A stretch of DNA of 64,000 nt from Gordonia asplenii (GTDB taxonomy: Bacteria; Actinomycetota; Actinomycetes; Mycobacteriales; Mycobacteriaceae): positions 1-64,000 of the forward strand of contig NZ_JABBNB010000012.1 in assembly GCF_012933505.1 (NCBI RefSeq), given 5' to 3'. The translations under genes and the position numbers were made by a program. The notes beneath the pieces are model-generated. The model was not told the origin of the DNA. It did not search any database and saw nothing but the letters and a program-made list of their open reading frames with translations. Shown here in pieces: positions 8,927 to 18,117 of the stretch; the first letter of the stretch is position 1; every line of letters starts with the position of its first letter.

Positions 8927-10261
8927 CTACCCGGACACCAACTCCGGGTGCGCATCCGCCATCAGCTCGTCCCGATCCGCCTCCAGCGCAAAACCTTCCG
9001 CGATCGCCTCGTCGACTGCGGCACGGTAGTGATCGAGATACGACTCGACCGAGCCGTAGCGCTTCATCAGCACCGCCGGCTCGATCTGCGCAGTCGCGCC
9101 GAACAACAGATGTATCCGCGACACCGGATTTTCCACGACGCCGGTCAGTACCTGCGTGGGTGCGTCGACGCACGGCGCCCGCACACCACCTCGCACATTC
9201 CCGATCTCGTCGGTCACGAAGGCAGCGTCGTCGCCGTCTCCGGACAGTTCCAGCGCCGGAGCGGTAGGCGGCTCGACGCCGTCGGCCACCCAGGCCCGCG
9301 CATGGGCCAGCGCCGCGCGCAACGCGAAACGCTGTTGCCCGCGGTTCACCGGCTCGGGGCTACCCAGATAGTCCTCAAAGGGCCCGATCTGAAAGAGATC
9401 CGCGTGCGCGGTGCCGGCTAGTTCCCAGGTCCTCCGCCGCGACGAATCATCTTGTCGTGCACGGTGAAACTGGAAATTCGTCAGCACATCGGTCTCCGTC
9501 TCAATGGTGAACACCGGCTTGGCGAAATCGTCCGGAATCGTGACCGTCGCGCCGCCGAACGTCTCGCCGACGTCGATTCCGGCGCCGACGGTCCCCAGCG
9601 GCAAACGCGCGGCGGCCCGACTGTGGATGAAGTATCCGTCGAATACCTCGTCGGCGTCGAACGCCGTCACATAGGTCGTCAAAGCCATCGCCGACTGCGA
9701 CTCGCCGATGGCCAGGACGTGCGAGATGTCCAGCCCGGCGAGCGGATGCGACGCGTCGTGGACCGACCGCAGCGCCGAGCCGACCGACCGGAAGATGTCG
9801 TAGCAGTAGGCATCTCCCGGATGATGCAGTGCCCCATAGCGTTCGGGGTCTTTGCCGGCCAGTGATTGTGGCCTGTCGTCGGCCAGGCCGACCGACCCCG
9901 CACCGCCTTCGACGCCGATGTATTGCGCCGACACTCCCGCCCACGCGTATCCGCCGCGCACCAGTTCCTCGGCGAGATAACTGTATTCGGGTGCGGCGTC
10001 GGTTCCACTGCTGACATTGAGCCATTCGACTACGAGGATGCCGTTGAAGCCGTCGGTGGACGCGGGGCGCCGAACGATGACCCGCGTGGTGAACTCCGCC
10101 GCGTCGACCGGGCCCGAATCGGTAACGCCCGCAACCGAACCGCTGACCGCGAACTCGGCGTCGGAGTATCCGGCAGCGGCCAGGTCGGGGGCTGGTGCGG
10201 CCGATAGCACCGAACACCCGTTGCCGCCGTTCAGCGGAGTGAACACCACACGTGACGTCAT
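8927..10261 (-). CDS. Alpha/beta hydrolase domain-containing protein (PF20091-type)
   Basis: A 444-residue protein of the large actinobacterial family annotated only as alpha/beta hydrolase domain (Abhydrolase_10). Family marks are GILVVEWLNVSSGTDAAPEY (about residues 80-99), SAQYIGVEGG and the nucleophile motif AIGESQSAMALTTYV. The reaction is unknown; esterase activity is inferred. Its ATG lies 4 bp after the carboxymuconolactone-decarboxylase-fold gene, so it is the distal gene of a five-gene minus-strand operon that starts with the aldehyde dehydrogenase. It extends the block syntenic with Rv0768-Rv0771. Confidence 0.75.
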   Translation of the reverse strand: MTSRVVFTPLNGGNGCSVLSAAPAPDLAAAGYSDAEFAVSGSVAGVTDSGPVDAAEFTTRVIVRRPASTDGFNGILVVEWLNVSSGTDAAPEYSYLAEELVRGGYAWAGVSAQYIGVEGGAGSVGLADDRPQSLAGKDPERYGALHHPGDAYCYDIFRSVGSALRSVHDASHPLAGLDISHVLAIGESQSAMALTTYVTAFDADEVFDGYFIHSRAAARLPLGTVGAGIDVGETFGGATVTIPDDFAKPVFTIETETDVLTNFQFHRARQDDSSRRRTWELAGTAHADLFQIGPFEDYLGSPEPVNRGQQRFALRAALAHARAWVADGVEPPTAPALELSGDGDDAAFVTDEIGNVRGGVRAPCVDAPTQVLTGVVENPVSRIHLLFGATAQIEPAVLMKRYGSVESYLDHYRAAVDEAIAEGFALEADRDELMADAHPELVSG

Positions 10262-10265
10262 CGCT

Positions 10266-10649
10266 CTAGGACTCTTTCTGTTGCTGCTTCTTGTACTTCT
10301 TGCTTACACCGCCGAACATCATCGTCAACTTACTGCCCAGCGGCCAGCCGATGTAATAACAGAGGAACAAGCCGATTTCATCGAGTTCCTCCGGCGTCAG
10401 TTCGCCGTTGCCGAGAGCCGCGCCCGCCTGGATCTCGGCGACGTCGATCTGGTTGGTGGCGGCGAGCGCTCCCAGGAGCAGCAGGCGCCGGTCGCGGATC
10501 GACAGTCCCTCCCGCGACCACACTTCGCCGAAGACTTGATCGGCGGTGTGCGCGAAGAAGTCGCCGGGTCCGTCGGCCATCTCCCAGCCGTACACCTTCG
10601 ACATCATGTCGAGGCCCTTGCGGCGCTGCGGGGTCATCTCTTCGGTCAT
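10266..10649 (-). CDS. Carboxymuconolactone decarboxylase family protein (Rv0771-like)
   Basis: A 127-residue all-helical AhpD/CMD-fold protein (PF02627). SIRDRRLLLLGALAATNQ and the ELTPEELDEIGLFLCYYIGW helix fit the fold. It lacks the CxxC pair of AhpD-type peroxidases, so a decarboxylase-like or non-redox role is more likely. The C-terminus is unusually Lys/Gln-rich (KKYKKQQQKES). Start ATG 10649 overlaps the upstream dehydrogenase stop (TGATG). Position in the operon matches Rv0771 of the mycobacterial CYP51 locus. Confidence 0.8.
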   Translation of the reverse strand: MTEEMTPQRRKGLDMMSKVYGWEMADGPGDFFAHTADQVFGEVWSREGLSIRDRRLLLLGALAATNQIDVAEIQAGAALGNGELTPEELDEIGLFLCYYIGWPLGSKLTMMFGGVSKKYKKQQQKES

Positions 10650-11521
10650 CAGTTGTCTGCCTCCTGATCAGTTCTCGGAACACCGAGCCACGCGCCGAGA
10701 TTCGCGAGGGCGATATCGCCGAGCCGCAGTTCGACGCCGACCTGCGACGCCAGTTCCGATGCCAGCGACAGGTCCTTCTCGCCGAGATCGCGGACGTGGC
10801 TGAAGATTCCGTACCAGAAATCGTCCGGGGCGATCGGTGCGGTGGTGTCGCGCAACATGATTGCGCCCGCCCCGCCGGTGATGGCGTCGGTGTGCCGTAC
10901 GACTCGTCCCAGCTTGGACAGGTCGATGCCGGCCGCTTCGGCCAGTCGCGATGCCTCGGCGCTCGCCGCGAACGAAATGAAATGCAAGAGGTTGCGCGCC
11001 AGCTTCATTCGCGTGCCCGCGCCGACGTCGCCGGCATGCACGAGCAGGTCGGACACCGGCGCGAACGCGGGCTTGATCCGCTCGTACGCCTCGCGCGGTC
11101 CGCCGACCATGACGGCCAGTCGTCCCTGCGCCGCCCCCTGCGCCCCACCGGAAATCGGCGCGTCAACCACGACGACCCCGCTCGCCGACGCGGCTTGCGC
11201 CAGTTCGACGGCGGTCGCCGGATTGATGGTCGAGTGAATTGCGATGATCGTCCCCGACGGTGCGGCCGTCAGCAGACCGTTCACCACCGTCCGCACCTGT
11301 GCGTCGTCGACCACACAGATGGAAATGATGTCGGCGTCGGTTCCCAACTGCGCCAACGAGGTTGCCGCCGACGCCCCCGCGTCGACCAGTTTCGCCACGG
11401 CCGTCTCATCGAGGTCGTAGACCGTCAGCGGACTGTCACCACGCGCCAGCTTCTCGGCCATCGGCCCGCCGATATTGCCGAGGCCAACATAGCCGAGGCG
11501 CAGGGGTGCGGTGGGGGTCAC
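10649..11521 (-). CDS. NAD(P)-dependent beta-hydroxyacid dehydrogenase (Rv0770-like)
   Basis: A 290-residue 3-hydroxyisobutyrate dehydrogenase-type enzyme. The N-terminus LGYVGLGNIGGPMAEKLARG is the Rossmann loop; DAPISGGAQGAAQG is the substrate-binding motif; RNLLHFISFAASAEA sits where the catalytic Lys (normally GxxxKxxxN) is expected, here KLARNLLH. I chose GTG 11521 because it overlaps the upstream SDR stop by four bases (GTGA) and gives a normal N-terminus; a longer frame upstream lies inside the SDR gene. The order ALDH, SDR, this gene and the CMD protein equals Rv0768-Rv0771. Confidence 0.85.
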   Translation of the reverse strand: MTPTAPLRLGYVGLGNIGGPMAEKLARGDSPLTVYDLDETAVAKLVDAGASAATSLAQLGTDADIISICVVDDAQVRTVVNGLLTAAPSGTIIAIHSTINPATAVELAQAASASGVVVVDAPISGGAQGAAQGRLAVMVGGPREAYERIKPAFAPVSDLLVHAGDVGAGTRMKLARNLLHFISFAASAEASRLAEAAGIDLSKLGRVVRHTDAITGGAGAIMLRDTTAPIAPDDFWYGIFSHVRDLGEKDLSLASELASQVGVELRLGDIALANLGAWLGVPRTDQEADN

Positions 11522-12246
11522 GAGCGGATCACCTGTCCGCCGTCGACGTTGAAGATCTGACCGGTGATCCACTGCGCGTCGTCGGACAGCAGGAACAGGC
11601 ACATGCCGACGAGGTCCTCCGGGGTGCCCATCCGCTTGAGCGGCAGGCCCTTGACGATGTCGGCGACCATGTTCGACGGGGTGGTGGTACGGGTGGCCTC
11701 GGTGTCGATCGGGCCCGGAGCGATGGCGTTGACGCGGATGTTCGCTCCGCCCAGCTCGACGGCGAGCTGCTGCGTGAGACCGTTGATACCGACCTTGGCG
11801 AGACCGTAGAACCCGCTGTACAGCCATGCGGCAGTAGAGGATTGGTTGACGATCGCGCCGCCGGAGTTCATCTGTCCGTATGCCGCGCGGGTAACGTTGA
11901 GCGCGCCGTCGAGGTTGACGCTCATGAACTTCTTGTAGTAGTCCCACGGCACGGTGATCAGGAAGTCGAGCTTCATGCCGCCGTAGATCGCGGCGTTGTT
12001 GATCAGGTAGTCGATCTTGCCGAATGATTCGACGGTCTGTGCGACAAGGCTTTTCGCCGATTCCTCGTCGGCGACGTCGGTGTGGACGTACTTTCCGCCG
12101 ATGTCGGCGGCGACCTTCTCGCCGAGTTCGTCGTTGACGTCGGCGACGACGACCCGCGCTCCTTCGGCGGCGAGTGCACGGGCGTAGGCTTCACCGATGC
12201 CGCCCGCGGCGCCGGTGACGATGGCTGTCTTGTTCTCGAATCGCAT
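11518..12246 (-). CDS. Short-chain dehydrogenase/reductase (Rv0769-like)
   Basis: A 242-residue classical SDR. The cofactor motif TGAAGGIG is at about residues 11-18, NNAA lies near 86, the active-site Tyr-Lys pair is YGLAK, and the C-terminus ITGQIFNVDGGQVIRS is typical. VVADVNDE after the second strand carries an Asp, which favours NAD(H). Start ATG 12246 gives a standard N-terminus (MRFENKTAIVTG); the frame is open farther upstream inside the ALDH gene. It lies 28 bp after the ALDH and overlaps the next dehydrogenase by four bases. Confidence 0.88.
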   Translation of the reverse strand: MRFENKTAIVTGAAGGIGEAYARALAAEGARVVVADVNDELGEKVAADIGGKYVHTDVADEESAKSLVAQTVESFGKIDYLINNAAIYGGMKLDFLITVPWDYYKKFMSVNLDGALNVTRAAYGQMNSGGAIVNQSSTAAWLYSGFYGLAKVGINGLTQQLAVELGGANIRVNAIAPGPIDTEATRTTTPSNMVADIVKGLPLKRMGTPEDLVGMCLFLLSDDAQWITGQIFNVDGGQVIRS

Positions 12247-12274
12247 TGTGCGGGTTCCTTTTTCGTGGGAGTTG

Positions 12275-13738
12275 TTAGGCGGGGTATGCAATGGCTTTGG
12301 TTTCGAGGTATTCCTCGAAACCCGCGACGCCCATCTCTCGGCCGATGCCGGAGGCCTTGTATCCGCCGAACGGGACATCGGCGGAGTACCAGATGCCGCC
12401 GTTGACGCCGAGGGTGCCGGTGCGGATTCCGTTGACCACCTTGTCGATTCGTGCTTCGTCGGTTCCGTAGACGGCGCCCGACAGGCCATACGGCGAATCG
12501 TTGGCGATCGCGATCGCATCGTCGTCGCCGTCATAGGGGAGGATGACCAGAACCGGACCGAACACCTCCTCCTGGGCGATTGCGGCTGAATTGTCGACAC
12601 CTGAGATCAGCGTCGGCTCGACGAAGAAGCCCGGCCGGTCGACGGCCTCGCCGCCGATCTCTATCGTCGCGCCGTCGGCGCGGGCCGCGTCGATGTAGCC
12701 GAGCACTCGGTCCCGCTGGCGCGCGGATGCGACGGGGCCGCAGATGGTTCCCGGCTTCGTCGGATCGTCGGCGCGCAGTCCGGCCATCGCGTTTCGCGTC
12801 AAGGTGATCGCCTCGTCGAGCTGATCACGCGACACGAGCAGGCGAGTGGTGATCGCACACCCCTGCCCGGCATGAGTGAGAACGCTGAACGCCGCCATGT
12901 TGCATGCCCCGGCGAGGTCGGCGTCGTCGAGGACCACGAACGCCGACTTTCCGCCGAGTTCCAGGAAGACCTTCTTCAAGGTCTCCGACGCGGCGGCCAT
13001 CACCTTTCGGCCGGTTGCGGTGGATCCGGTGAAGGACACCAGATCCACGCGCGGATCGGTGGTCAACTGCGTGCCCAGCGCGTGATCGGTCGAGGTGACG
13101 ATGTTGATGACGCCCGGCGGGACGTCGGTCTCCTCGGCGATCACCTTGCCGACCAGCGCCGCGCACCACGGTGTGTCGGGGGCCGGCTTGAGCACCACCG
13201 TGCATCCGGCGGCGAGCGCGGGGCCGATCTTGGCGAAGTTGATCTGATGCGGAAAGTTCCACGGGGTGATCGCGCCGACCACACCGATCGCCTCGGCGCG
13301 CAACTCGCGGCGGGTCTTGATACCCATTGGTGCGGCCTGACCGAGATCGGTTGTCCAGGAATAGGATTCGGCGATCTCGGCGAAGTAGCCGAGATCGTTG
13401 ATCGGTCCCTCGAGCTGTGGTCCGTGCGTGAGGAATATCGGGCAGCCCACTTCGGCGACTGTCAGCTCACGCAGTTCATCGGTGTGCGCCGCGAGGGCAT
13501 CGCGCAACTGCCGCAGGCACTTTGCGCGGAATGCGTGATCGTGCGACCAGTCGGTCGTGTCGAATGCGTTGCGCGCGGCCGCGATCGCCGCGTCCATGTC
13601 GGCCGCGGTCGCGTCGGCGGCTCGCCCGATGACCTCCTCGGTTGCCGGATTGACGACGTCGAATGTCCCACCGGATCCCGGCACGAGTTTGCCGTCGATC
13701 AGTAGCTCCGAACTGTCGGTCGGACGTAGAACGCTCAC
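12275..13738 (-). CDS. aldA: NAD-dependent aldehyde dehydrogenase (Rv0768/AldA-like)
   Basis: A 487-residue aldehyde dehydrogenase. ITPWNFPHQINFAKIGPAL, the FTGSTATG cofactor loop, LELGGKSAF with the general-base Glu, and AGQGCAITTR with the nucleophilic Cys are all present. It should oxidise an aldehyde to the acid. I chose GTG 13738, which has GGAGG six bases upstream; the frame continues upstream only as antisense of the TetR gene. First gene of the minus-strand arm of the CYP51 locus and divergent from the TetR regulator, 60 bp away, as Rv0768 is from Rv0767c. Confidence 0.88.
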   Translation of the reverse strand: MSVLRPTDSSELLIDGKLVPGSGGTFDVVNPATEEVIGRAADATAADMDAAIAAARNAFDTTDWSHDHAFRAKCLRQLRDALAAHTDELRELTVAEVGCPIFLTHGPQLEGPINDLGYFAEIAESYSWTTDLGQAAPMGIKTRRELRAEAIGVVGAITPWNFPHQINFAKIGPALAAGCTVVLKPAPDTPWCAALVGKVIAEETDVPPGVINIVTSTDHALGTQLTTDPRVDLVSFTGSTATGRKVMAAASETLKKVFLELGGKSAFVVLDDADLAGACNMAAFSVLTHAGQGCAITTRLLVSRDQLDEAITLTRNAMAGLRADDPTKPGTICGPVASARQRDRVLGYIDAARADGATIEIGGEAVDRPGFFVEPTLISGVDNSAAIAQEEVFGPVLVILPYDGDDDAIAIANDSPYGLSGAVYGTDEARIDKVVNGIRTGTLGVNGGIWYSADVPFGGYKASGIGREMGVAGFEEYLETKAIAYPA

Positions 13739-13749
13739 TGGACCTCCAT

Positions 13750-13767
13750 CTGGACAGGTGTCTGGAC
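13750..13767. promoter_or_regulatory. Candidate TetR operator between aldA-like gene and TetR
   Basis: The 60-bp divergent promoter contains CTGGAC at 13750-13755 and again at 13762-13767, a direct repeat with 12-bp period. Inside it GACAGGTGTC (13753-13762) is a small palindrome. Being the only symmetry between the two start codons, it is the best candidate for the TetR-family operator, but it is short. Confidence 0.35.
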
Positions 13768-13798
13768 TCAGGTTCAAACGTAGTGTAGCGTCGCTGAT

Positions 13799-14398
13799 AT
13801 GTCCAGCACGGAACAGGCGCCGACGAGCGTCGCGCAGGAGTCCACCCGCCGTCGACTGTCTGTTCAGCAGGCCGAAACGGTGGCTAAGTTGACCGACGCG
13901 GCCGTCGTCGTTCTCAACGAGGTCGGCTTCGACGGACTGACCGTGCGGACCGTCGCCAAACGTGCGGGGGTTGCGCCCGCGACGGCTTACACCTACTTCT
14001 CGTCGAAGAGTCATCTCGTCGCCGAGGTGTTCTGGCGACGCCTCGCCGACGGTGTGCCAGAACCGGATTCGACGCGCAGTCGTACCGATCGGGTGACCGA
14101 GGTGCTGCGTGCCGTGGCACTCGTCGCGGCGGGACAGGGTCAGCTCAGCGGCGCGGTTACCGTCGCGCTGCTCGGCTCAGACCCAGACGTCGAACATCTG
14201 CGACTGCGTATCGGCGGCTTCATTCGGGTGCGCCTCGCTCAGGCGCTCGACGTCGACCCGGATGATCCCGGGCCCGTCGTCGACACTCTCGAATTGCTGT
14301 ACGCCGGTGCTCTGGTGCACGCCGGCATGGGCCACCTCAGCTATGAGGCCACCGCTGAACGACTGGTTGCTGCCGCGTTGCGCGTGCTCGACCACTGA
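13799..14398 (+). CDS. TetR/AcrR family regulator (Rv0767c-like)
   Basis: A 199-residue TetR-type regulator. The helix-turn-helix is at about residues 40-62 (VRTVAKRAGVAPATAYTYF), followed by SSKSHLVAEVFWRRL; the rest is a helical ligand domain. It is divergent from the ALDH operon and 32 bp upstream of the P450 gene, so it probably controls both arms of the CYP51 locus and its own synthesis. Position equals Rv0767c. The effector is unknown; a sterol or lipid intermediate is a guess from context. Confidence 0.88.
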   Translation: MSSTEQAPTSVAQESTRRRLSVQQAETVAKLTDAAVVVLNEVGFDGLTVRTVAKRAGVAPATAYTYFSSKSHLVAEVFWRRLADGVPEPDSTRSRTDRVTEVLRAVALVAAGQGQLSGAVTVALLGSDPDVEHLRLRIGGFIRVRLAQALDVDPDDPGPVVDTLELLYAGALVHAGMGHLSYEATAERLVAAALRVLDH

Positions 14399-14430
14399 TC
14401 TCGACCCAGCCGACCACGAAGGAGCCCGGC

Positions 14431-15684
14431 GTGTCCGACACCGCCATCACCCACGGCATGGAGCATCTCGTTCCGTTCGATCCGTACGCCTACGACCTGC
14501 ACGAGGATCCGTATCCCACCTACCGGCGACTACGTGAGGAGGCGCCGGTCTATCACAATGCGGCGATGAACTTCTGGGCGCTCTCGCGTCATGAGGACGT
14601 CCGCACCGCATTCCGCGACGCGCCACGGCTTTCCAACGGCTGGGGTGTTTCGATGGACCCGTCGGCGTTCGGCCCCGATGCGCACAAGTCGATGTCGTTT
14701 CTGGCCATGGACGATCCCAAACACCTGCGCATCCGCAAACTCGTGTCGAAAGGCTTCACCCCGCGTCGGGTCAATGAACTCGCCGGCCGTATTTCCGCAC
14801 TGACACAACAACATTGGGGCAAATGCCTCGACGCGGGCGAATTCGATTTCATCGCAGACTTCGCCGGGCTGCTGCCGATGGACGTCGTCAGCGAATTGCT
14901 GGGCGTGCCCGGCGACGACCGCGCGTTCCTGCGCGAGCAGTCCGACTTGCTGATCCACCGCGAAGACGGCGTGCTCGACATCCCGGAGGCCGCGATCCAT
15001 GCGTATCTAGGCCTCTACCAATACTATTCGGATCTGGTCGGCGGCCGCCGCAGGCAGCCCGGGGAAGACCTGGTCTCCGCGTTGCTGGGCGCGGAGGTCG
15101 CCGGCGACGACGGTGAGCTGACCCGCCTCAGAGACGACGAGATCATCGGCTTCATGATGCTCATGGTGGTCGCGGGCAACGAGACCACCACCAAACTGTT
15201 GTCCAATTCGGTCTATTGGGGTTGGCGATTTCCCGATCAACTGGCGAAAGTGCTCGCCGCACCGGATGAGGTGGTTCCGGACTGGACCGAGGAGACACTC
15301 CGCTACGACACGTCGACGCAGATCCTGGTTCGACGCGTACTCGACGACGTCGAGTACGGCGGATTCACCATCGGGGCGGGCGAACGGGTCTTGCTGCTCG
15401 TCGGATCGGCCAACCGTGACGAGGCCGTGTTCGGGCCCACCGCAGACCAATACGTGGTCGGTCGGCACGCGGAGAGCTCCGTCGGGCAGGCCCTGATGAG
15501 CTTCGGGCTCGGTACTCACTTCTGCCTCGGCGCGCACCTGGCCCGCCTGGAAACCAACGTGGGGCTGACCGAGGTGGCCCGCTCCATCCGGGCCATCGAC
15601 ATCGACATCGACCGGGCGGAACGCGTGCACTCGGTGAATGTACGTGGATTCGCTTCCCTCCCGGTGAAAGTGACGGTGCGCTGA
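14431..15684 (+). CDS. Cytochrome P450, CYP123-like
   Basis: A 417-residue bacterial class I P450. Visible landmarks are the I-helix VAGNETTTK (about 248-254), the K-helix ExxR at 288-291 (ETLR) and the heme-binding segment FGLGTHFCLG with Cys365. It needs a ferredoxin, probably the one encoded at 17896. The place between the TetR and SDR genes is that of CYP123 (Rv0766c). GTG start with AAGGAG 9 bp upstream. Its stop overlaps the next start (TGATG). The substrate is unknown. Confidence 0.88.
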   Translation: MSDTAITHGMEHLVPFDPYAYDLHEDPYPTYRRLREEAPVYHNAAMNFWALSRHEDVRTAFRDAPRLSNGWGVSMDPSAFGPDAHKSMSFLAMDDPKHLRIRKLVSKGFTPRRVNELAGRISALTQQHWGKCLDAGEFDFIADFAGLLPMDVVSELLGVPGDDRAFLREQSDLLIHREDGVLDIPEAAIHAYLGLYQYYSDLVGGRRRQPGEDLVSALLGAEVAGDDGELTRLRDDEIIGFMMLMVVAGNETTTKLLSNSVYWGWRFPDQLAKVLAAPDEVVPDWTEETLRYDTSTQILVRRVLDDVEYGGFTIGAGERVLLLVGSANRDEAVFGPTADQYVVGRHAESSVGQALMSFGLGTHFCLGAHLARLETNVGLTEVARSIRAIDIDIDRAERVHSVNVRGFASLPVKVTVR

Positions 15685-16478
15685 TGCCGAGGTTTCAACC
15701 GCATCCGGCTCGTCGCCCGGTGCTGATCGCCGGCGCGTCGTCCGGCATCGGCGCGTCGACGGCCGAATTGCTCGGTGCCGCAGGCTATCCCGTCGCGCTC
15801 GGCGCTCGTCGCGTCGAGAAATGCCAGGAAGCCGCGGAGAAGATCATCGCCGCCGGTGGCGAAGCGATCGCCGTGCCGCTCGATGTCACCGACACCGCGT
15901 CGGTCACCGACGCGGTCGCGAAAGCCCAAGCGGCGCTAGGCCCCTTGGAAGTCGTGATCTCCGGTGCGGGTGATCTCGCGGTGGGCCGAGCTCACGAGAT
16001 GAGCTCGTCGGCATGGGCGTCGCAGATCGACATCCACCTCGTCGGGGCCCACCGGTTGTACCGGGCGGTCGTGCCGGACATGATCACCCGACGTCGGGGC
16101 GACTTCGTCTTCATCGGCTCCGACGTCGCCATTCGCCCGCGCCCGTGGTCGTCGGCGTATGTCGCCGCGAAGACCGGCATCGAAGGCCTGGTCGCCACCG
16201 CACAGATGGAGTTGGAGGGAACGGGCGTGCGCGCCAGCGTGATTCGGCCCGGACAGACGCTGACCGGAATGGGAATGAACCTCGACCAGGCCGACACCGA
16301 GGGCATGCTCAACGACTGGATCAAGTTCGGCCTCGCCCGCCACGGAAACTTCATGACTCCCGACAACGTCGCGCAGGCGATCAGCTCGGTCATCGCGATG
16401 CCGCCCGGCGCGCACATCCGGGTTCTCGAAGTGGAGGCCGAAGGCAAACTGACGAAACTCGAGGAGGAGACCAAATGA
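15684..16478 (+). CDS. Short-chain dehydrogenase/reductase (Rv0765c-like)
   Basis: A 264-residue SDR. GASSGIG (about residues 15-21) is the cofactor loop, LDVTDTASV the usual Asp block, and YVAAKTGIEG the Tyr-x3-Lys active site. The N-A-G motif of classical SDRs is replaced by SGAG. Between CYP123-like and CYP51 genes, as Rv0765c is; it could reduce or oxidise a sterol-like ketone or alcohol, which is inference. The ATG overlaps the P450 stop by one base and the gene's own stop overlaps the CYP51 start by four (ATGA). Confidence 0.85.
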   Translation: MPRFQPHPARRPVLIAGASSGIGASTAELLGAAGYPVALGARRVEKCQEAAEKIIAAGGEAIAVPLDVTDTASVTDAVAKAQAALGPLEVVISGAGDLAVGRAHEMSSSAWASQIDIHLVGAHRLYRAVVPDMITRRRGDFVFIGSDVAIRPRPWSSAYVAAKTGIEGLVATAQMELEGTGVRASVIRPGQTLTGMGMNLDQADTEGMLNDWIKFGLARHGNFMTPDNVAQAISSVIAMPPGAHIRVLEVEAEGKLTKLEEETK

Positions 16479-17896
16479 CCTCATATGCAGGGGCGAGCGC
16501 AGCGACGGGGGAGTCGACGCCGCGGCGGGTGTCCGGTGGCGGCGGTCAACACGGTCACCTCGACGAGCTGGCGAGCGATCCGATCGGTCTGTTCGAGCGG
16601 GTCCGCGACGAATGCGGTGACGTCGGTCGGTTTCAGCTCGCGGATCGCGAAGTGGTGCTGGTCTCCGGTGCCGCGGCCAACGAGGAGTTCTTCCGGGCGC
16701 CCGACGAGGTGCTCGACCAGGCTGCCGCATACCCGTTCATGACACCGGTGTTCGGGGAGGGCGTCGTCTTCGACACCAGCCCCGAGCGTCGCTCGGAGAT
16801 GCTGCACAATCAGGCACTCAAGGGTGCCCATATGAAGCAGCACGCGATCACCATCCCTGACGAGGTGGAGCGAATGATCGCCGAGTGGGGCGATGCCGGC
16901 GAGATCGATCTGCTGGAGTTCTTCGGGGAGCTGACGCTGTACACGTCGTCGTCGTGCTTGATCGGACGCAAGTTCCGCGACGAGCTGTCCAAACACGTCT
17001 CCGAGCTCTACCACGATCTGGAGAAGGGCACCGACCCGCTGGCCTACGTCGACTACCACGCCGACATCGAGAGCTTCCGGCGTCGCGACGCCGCTCGCGC
17101 CGAACTGGTCGAGTTCATCGCCGGTGTCCTGCAGCGGCGAGTCGCGAATCCGCCGGAGAAGAAGGAGGATCGGGATCTGCTCGACGTCCTGGTGTCGCTG
17201 AAGAACGACGACGGCTCGGCCATGTTCAGCGCCGACACCGTCACCGGCATCTTCATCTCGATGATGTTCGCCGGACATCACACGACGCAGGGCACCGCGG
17301 CGTGGACGCTGCTGGAATTGCTGCGCAACCCCGACTACCTGGCTCAGGTGGTGGCGGAGCTCGACGACATCTACGCCGACAAGGGAGATGGCAAGCCCGC
17401 GTACAGCTTTGCGGCGATGCGCCAGATTCCGCGGCTGGAATCGTCGTTGAAGGAGGCGCTGCGCCTGCATCCGCCGCTGATCATCCTGATGCGAGTCGTC
17501 CAGGAGGACTTCCACATTCATGGCATCGGAACCGACGGTGGCGCTGTCGAATACCTGGTGCGGGCGGGCCAGTCGATCGCGGTGTCGCCCGCCGTCTCCA
17601 ACCGGCTGGCGGAGGATTTCCCGAATCCGGACGTCTTCGACCCGGACCGATATTTCGAGCCGCGCCAAGAAGATCTGGTCAACCGGTGGACGTGGATCCC
17701 GTTCGGCGCGGGCCGGCACCGTTGTGTCGGAGCGCAATTCGCGATCATGCAGCTCAAGGCGATCTTCTCGGTGTTGCTGCAGAACTACGAGTTCGAGATG
17801 GCTCAGCCGGCTGATTCCTATCACAACGACCACTCGAAGATGGTCGTGCAGCTGGCCCAGCCGTGTCGGGTCCGGTACCGTCGGCGGGCCCGCTGA
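16475..17896 (+). CDS. cyp51: Sterol 14-alpha-demethylase CYP51
   Basis: A 473-residue P450 that I recognise as bacterial CYP51. The N-terminal HGHLDELASDPIGL, the substrate-pocket block AAAYPFMTPVFGEGVVFD, I-helix FAGHHTT (265-271), K-helix ExxR at 327-330 and heme segment FGAGRHRCVGA with Cys417 follow M. tuberculosis CYP51 (Rv0764c) closely, as does the C-terminal NDHSKMVVQLAQP. It removes the 14-alpha methyl of sterols in vitro in mycobacteria; the natural role in bacteria is unsettled. I chose ATG 16475, with GAGGAGGAG upstream and a four-base overlap with the SDR stop. Ferredoxin follows directly. Confidence 0.93.
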   Translation: MTSYAGASAATGESTPRRVSGGGGQHGHLDELASDPIGLFERVRDECGDVGRFQLADREVVLVSGAAANEEFFRAPDEVLDQAAAYPFMTPVFGEGVVFDTSPERRSEMLHNQALKGAHMKQHAITIPDEVERMIAEWGDAGEIDLLEFFGELTLYTSSSCLIGRKFRDELSKHVSELYHDLEKGTDPLAYVDYHADIESFRRRDAARAELVEFIAGVLQRRVANPPEKKEDRDLLDVLVSLKNDDGSAMFSADTVTGIFISMMFAGHHTTQGTAAWTLLELLRNPDYLAQVVAELDDIYADKGDGKPAYSFAAMRQIPRLESSLKEALRLHPPLIILMRVVQEDFHIHGIGTDGGAVEYLVRAGQSIAVSPAVSNRLAEDFPNPDVFDPDRYFEPRQEDLVNRWTWIPFGAGRHRCVGAQFAIMQLKAIFSVLLQNYEFEMAQPADSYHNDHSKMVVQLAQPCRVRYRRRAR

Positions 17897-18087
17897 TGCG
17901 AGTCGTCGTCGACCTCGATCTGTGCCAGGGGCACGGCATGTGTGAGCTGGAAGCACCGGATGTGTTCTCTTCCGGCCGCGATCACGTCGACGTGTTGCAG
18001 GAGAAGCCCGACGATTCTGTCCGCGCGGAAGTTCTTGCCGCCGTGCGGTATTGCCCAACCCAAGCACTCAAGATCGTCGATGACTGA
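17896..18087 (+). CDS. 3Fe-4S ferredoxin, CYP51 partner (Rv0763c-like)
   Basis: A 63-residue ferredoxin. Cluster ligands are Cys10, Cys16 and Cys53 in CQGHGMC and RYCPTQAL; the position of the second Cys of a 4Fe-4S cluster is His13, which marks a 3Fe-4S type. It should pass single electrons to CYP51 and perhaps to the CYP123-like enzyme. Start ATG 17896 overlaps the CYP51 stop (TGATG); a longer frame from 17863 lies inside CYP51. No ferredoxin reductase is encoded nearby. Confidence 0.9.
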   Translation: MRVVVDLDLCQGHGMCELEAPDVFSSGRDHVDVLQEKPDDSVRAEVLAAVRYCPTQALKIVDD

Positions 18088-18117
18088 CGGTCGGAACCAC
18101 TTATGCGAGGAGCTCAG

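Noticed and set aside
16481..18067. 528-codon minus-strand frame
   Set aside because: Antisense shadow of CYP51; no domain and no ribosome site.
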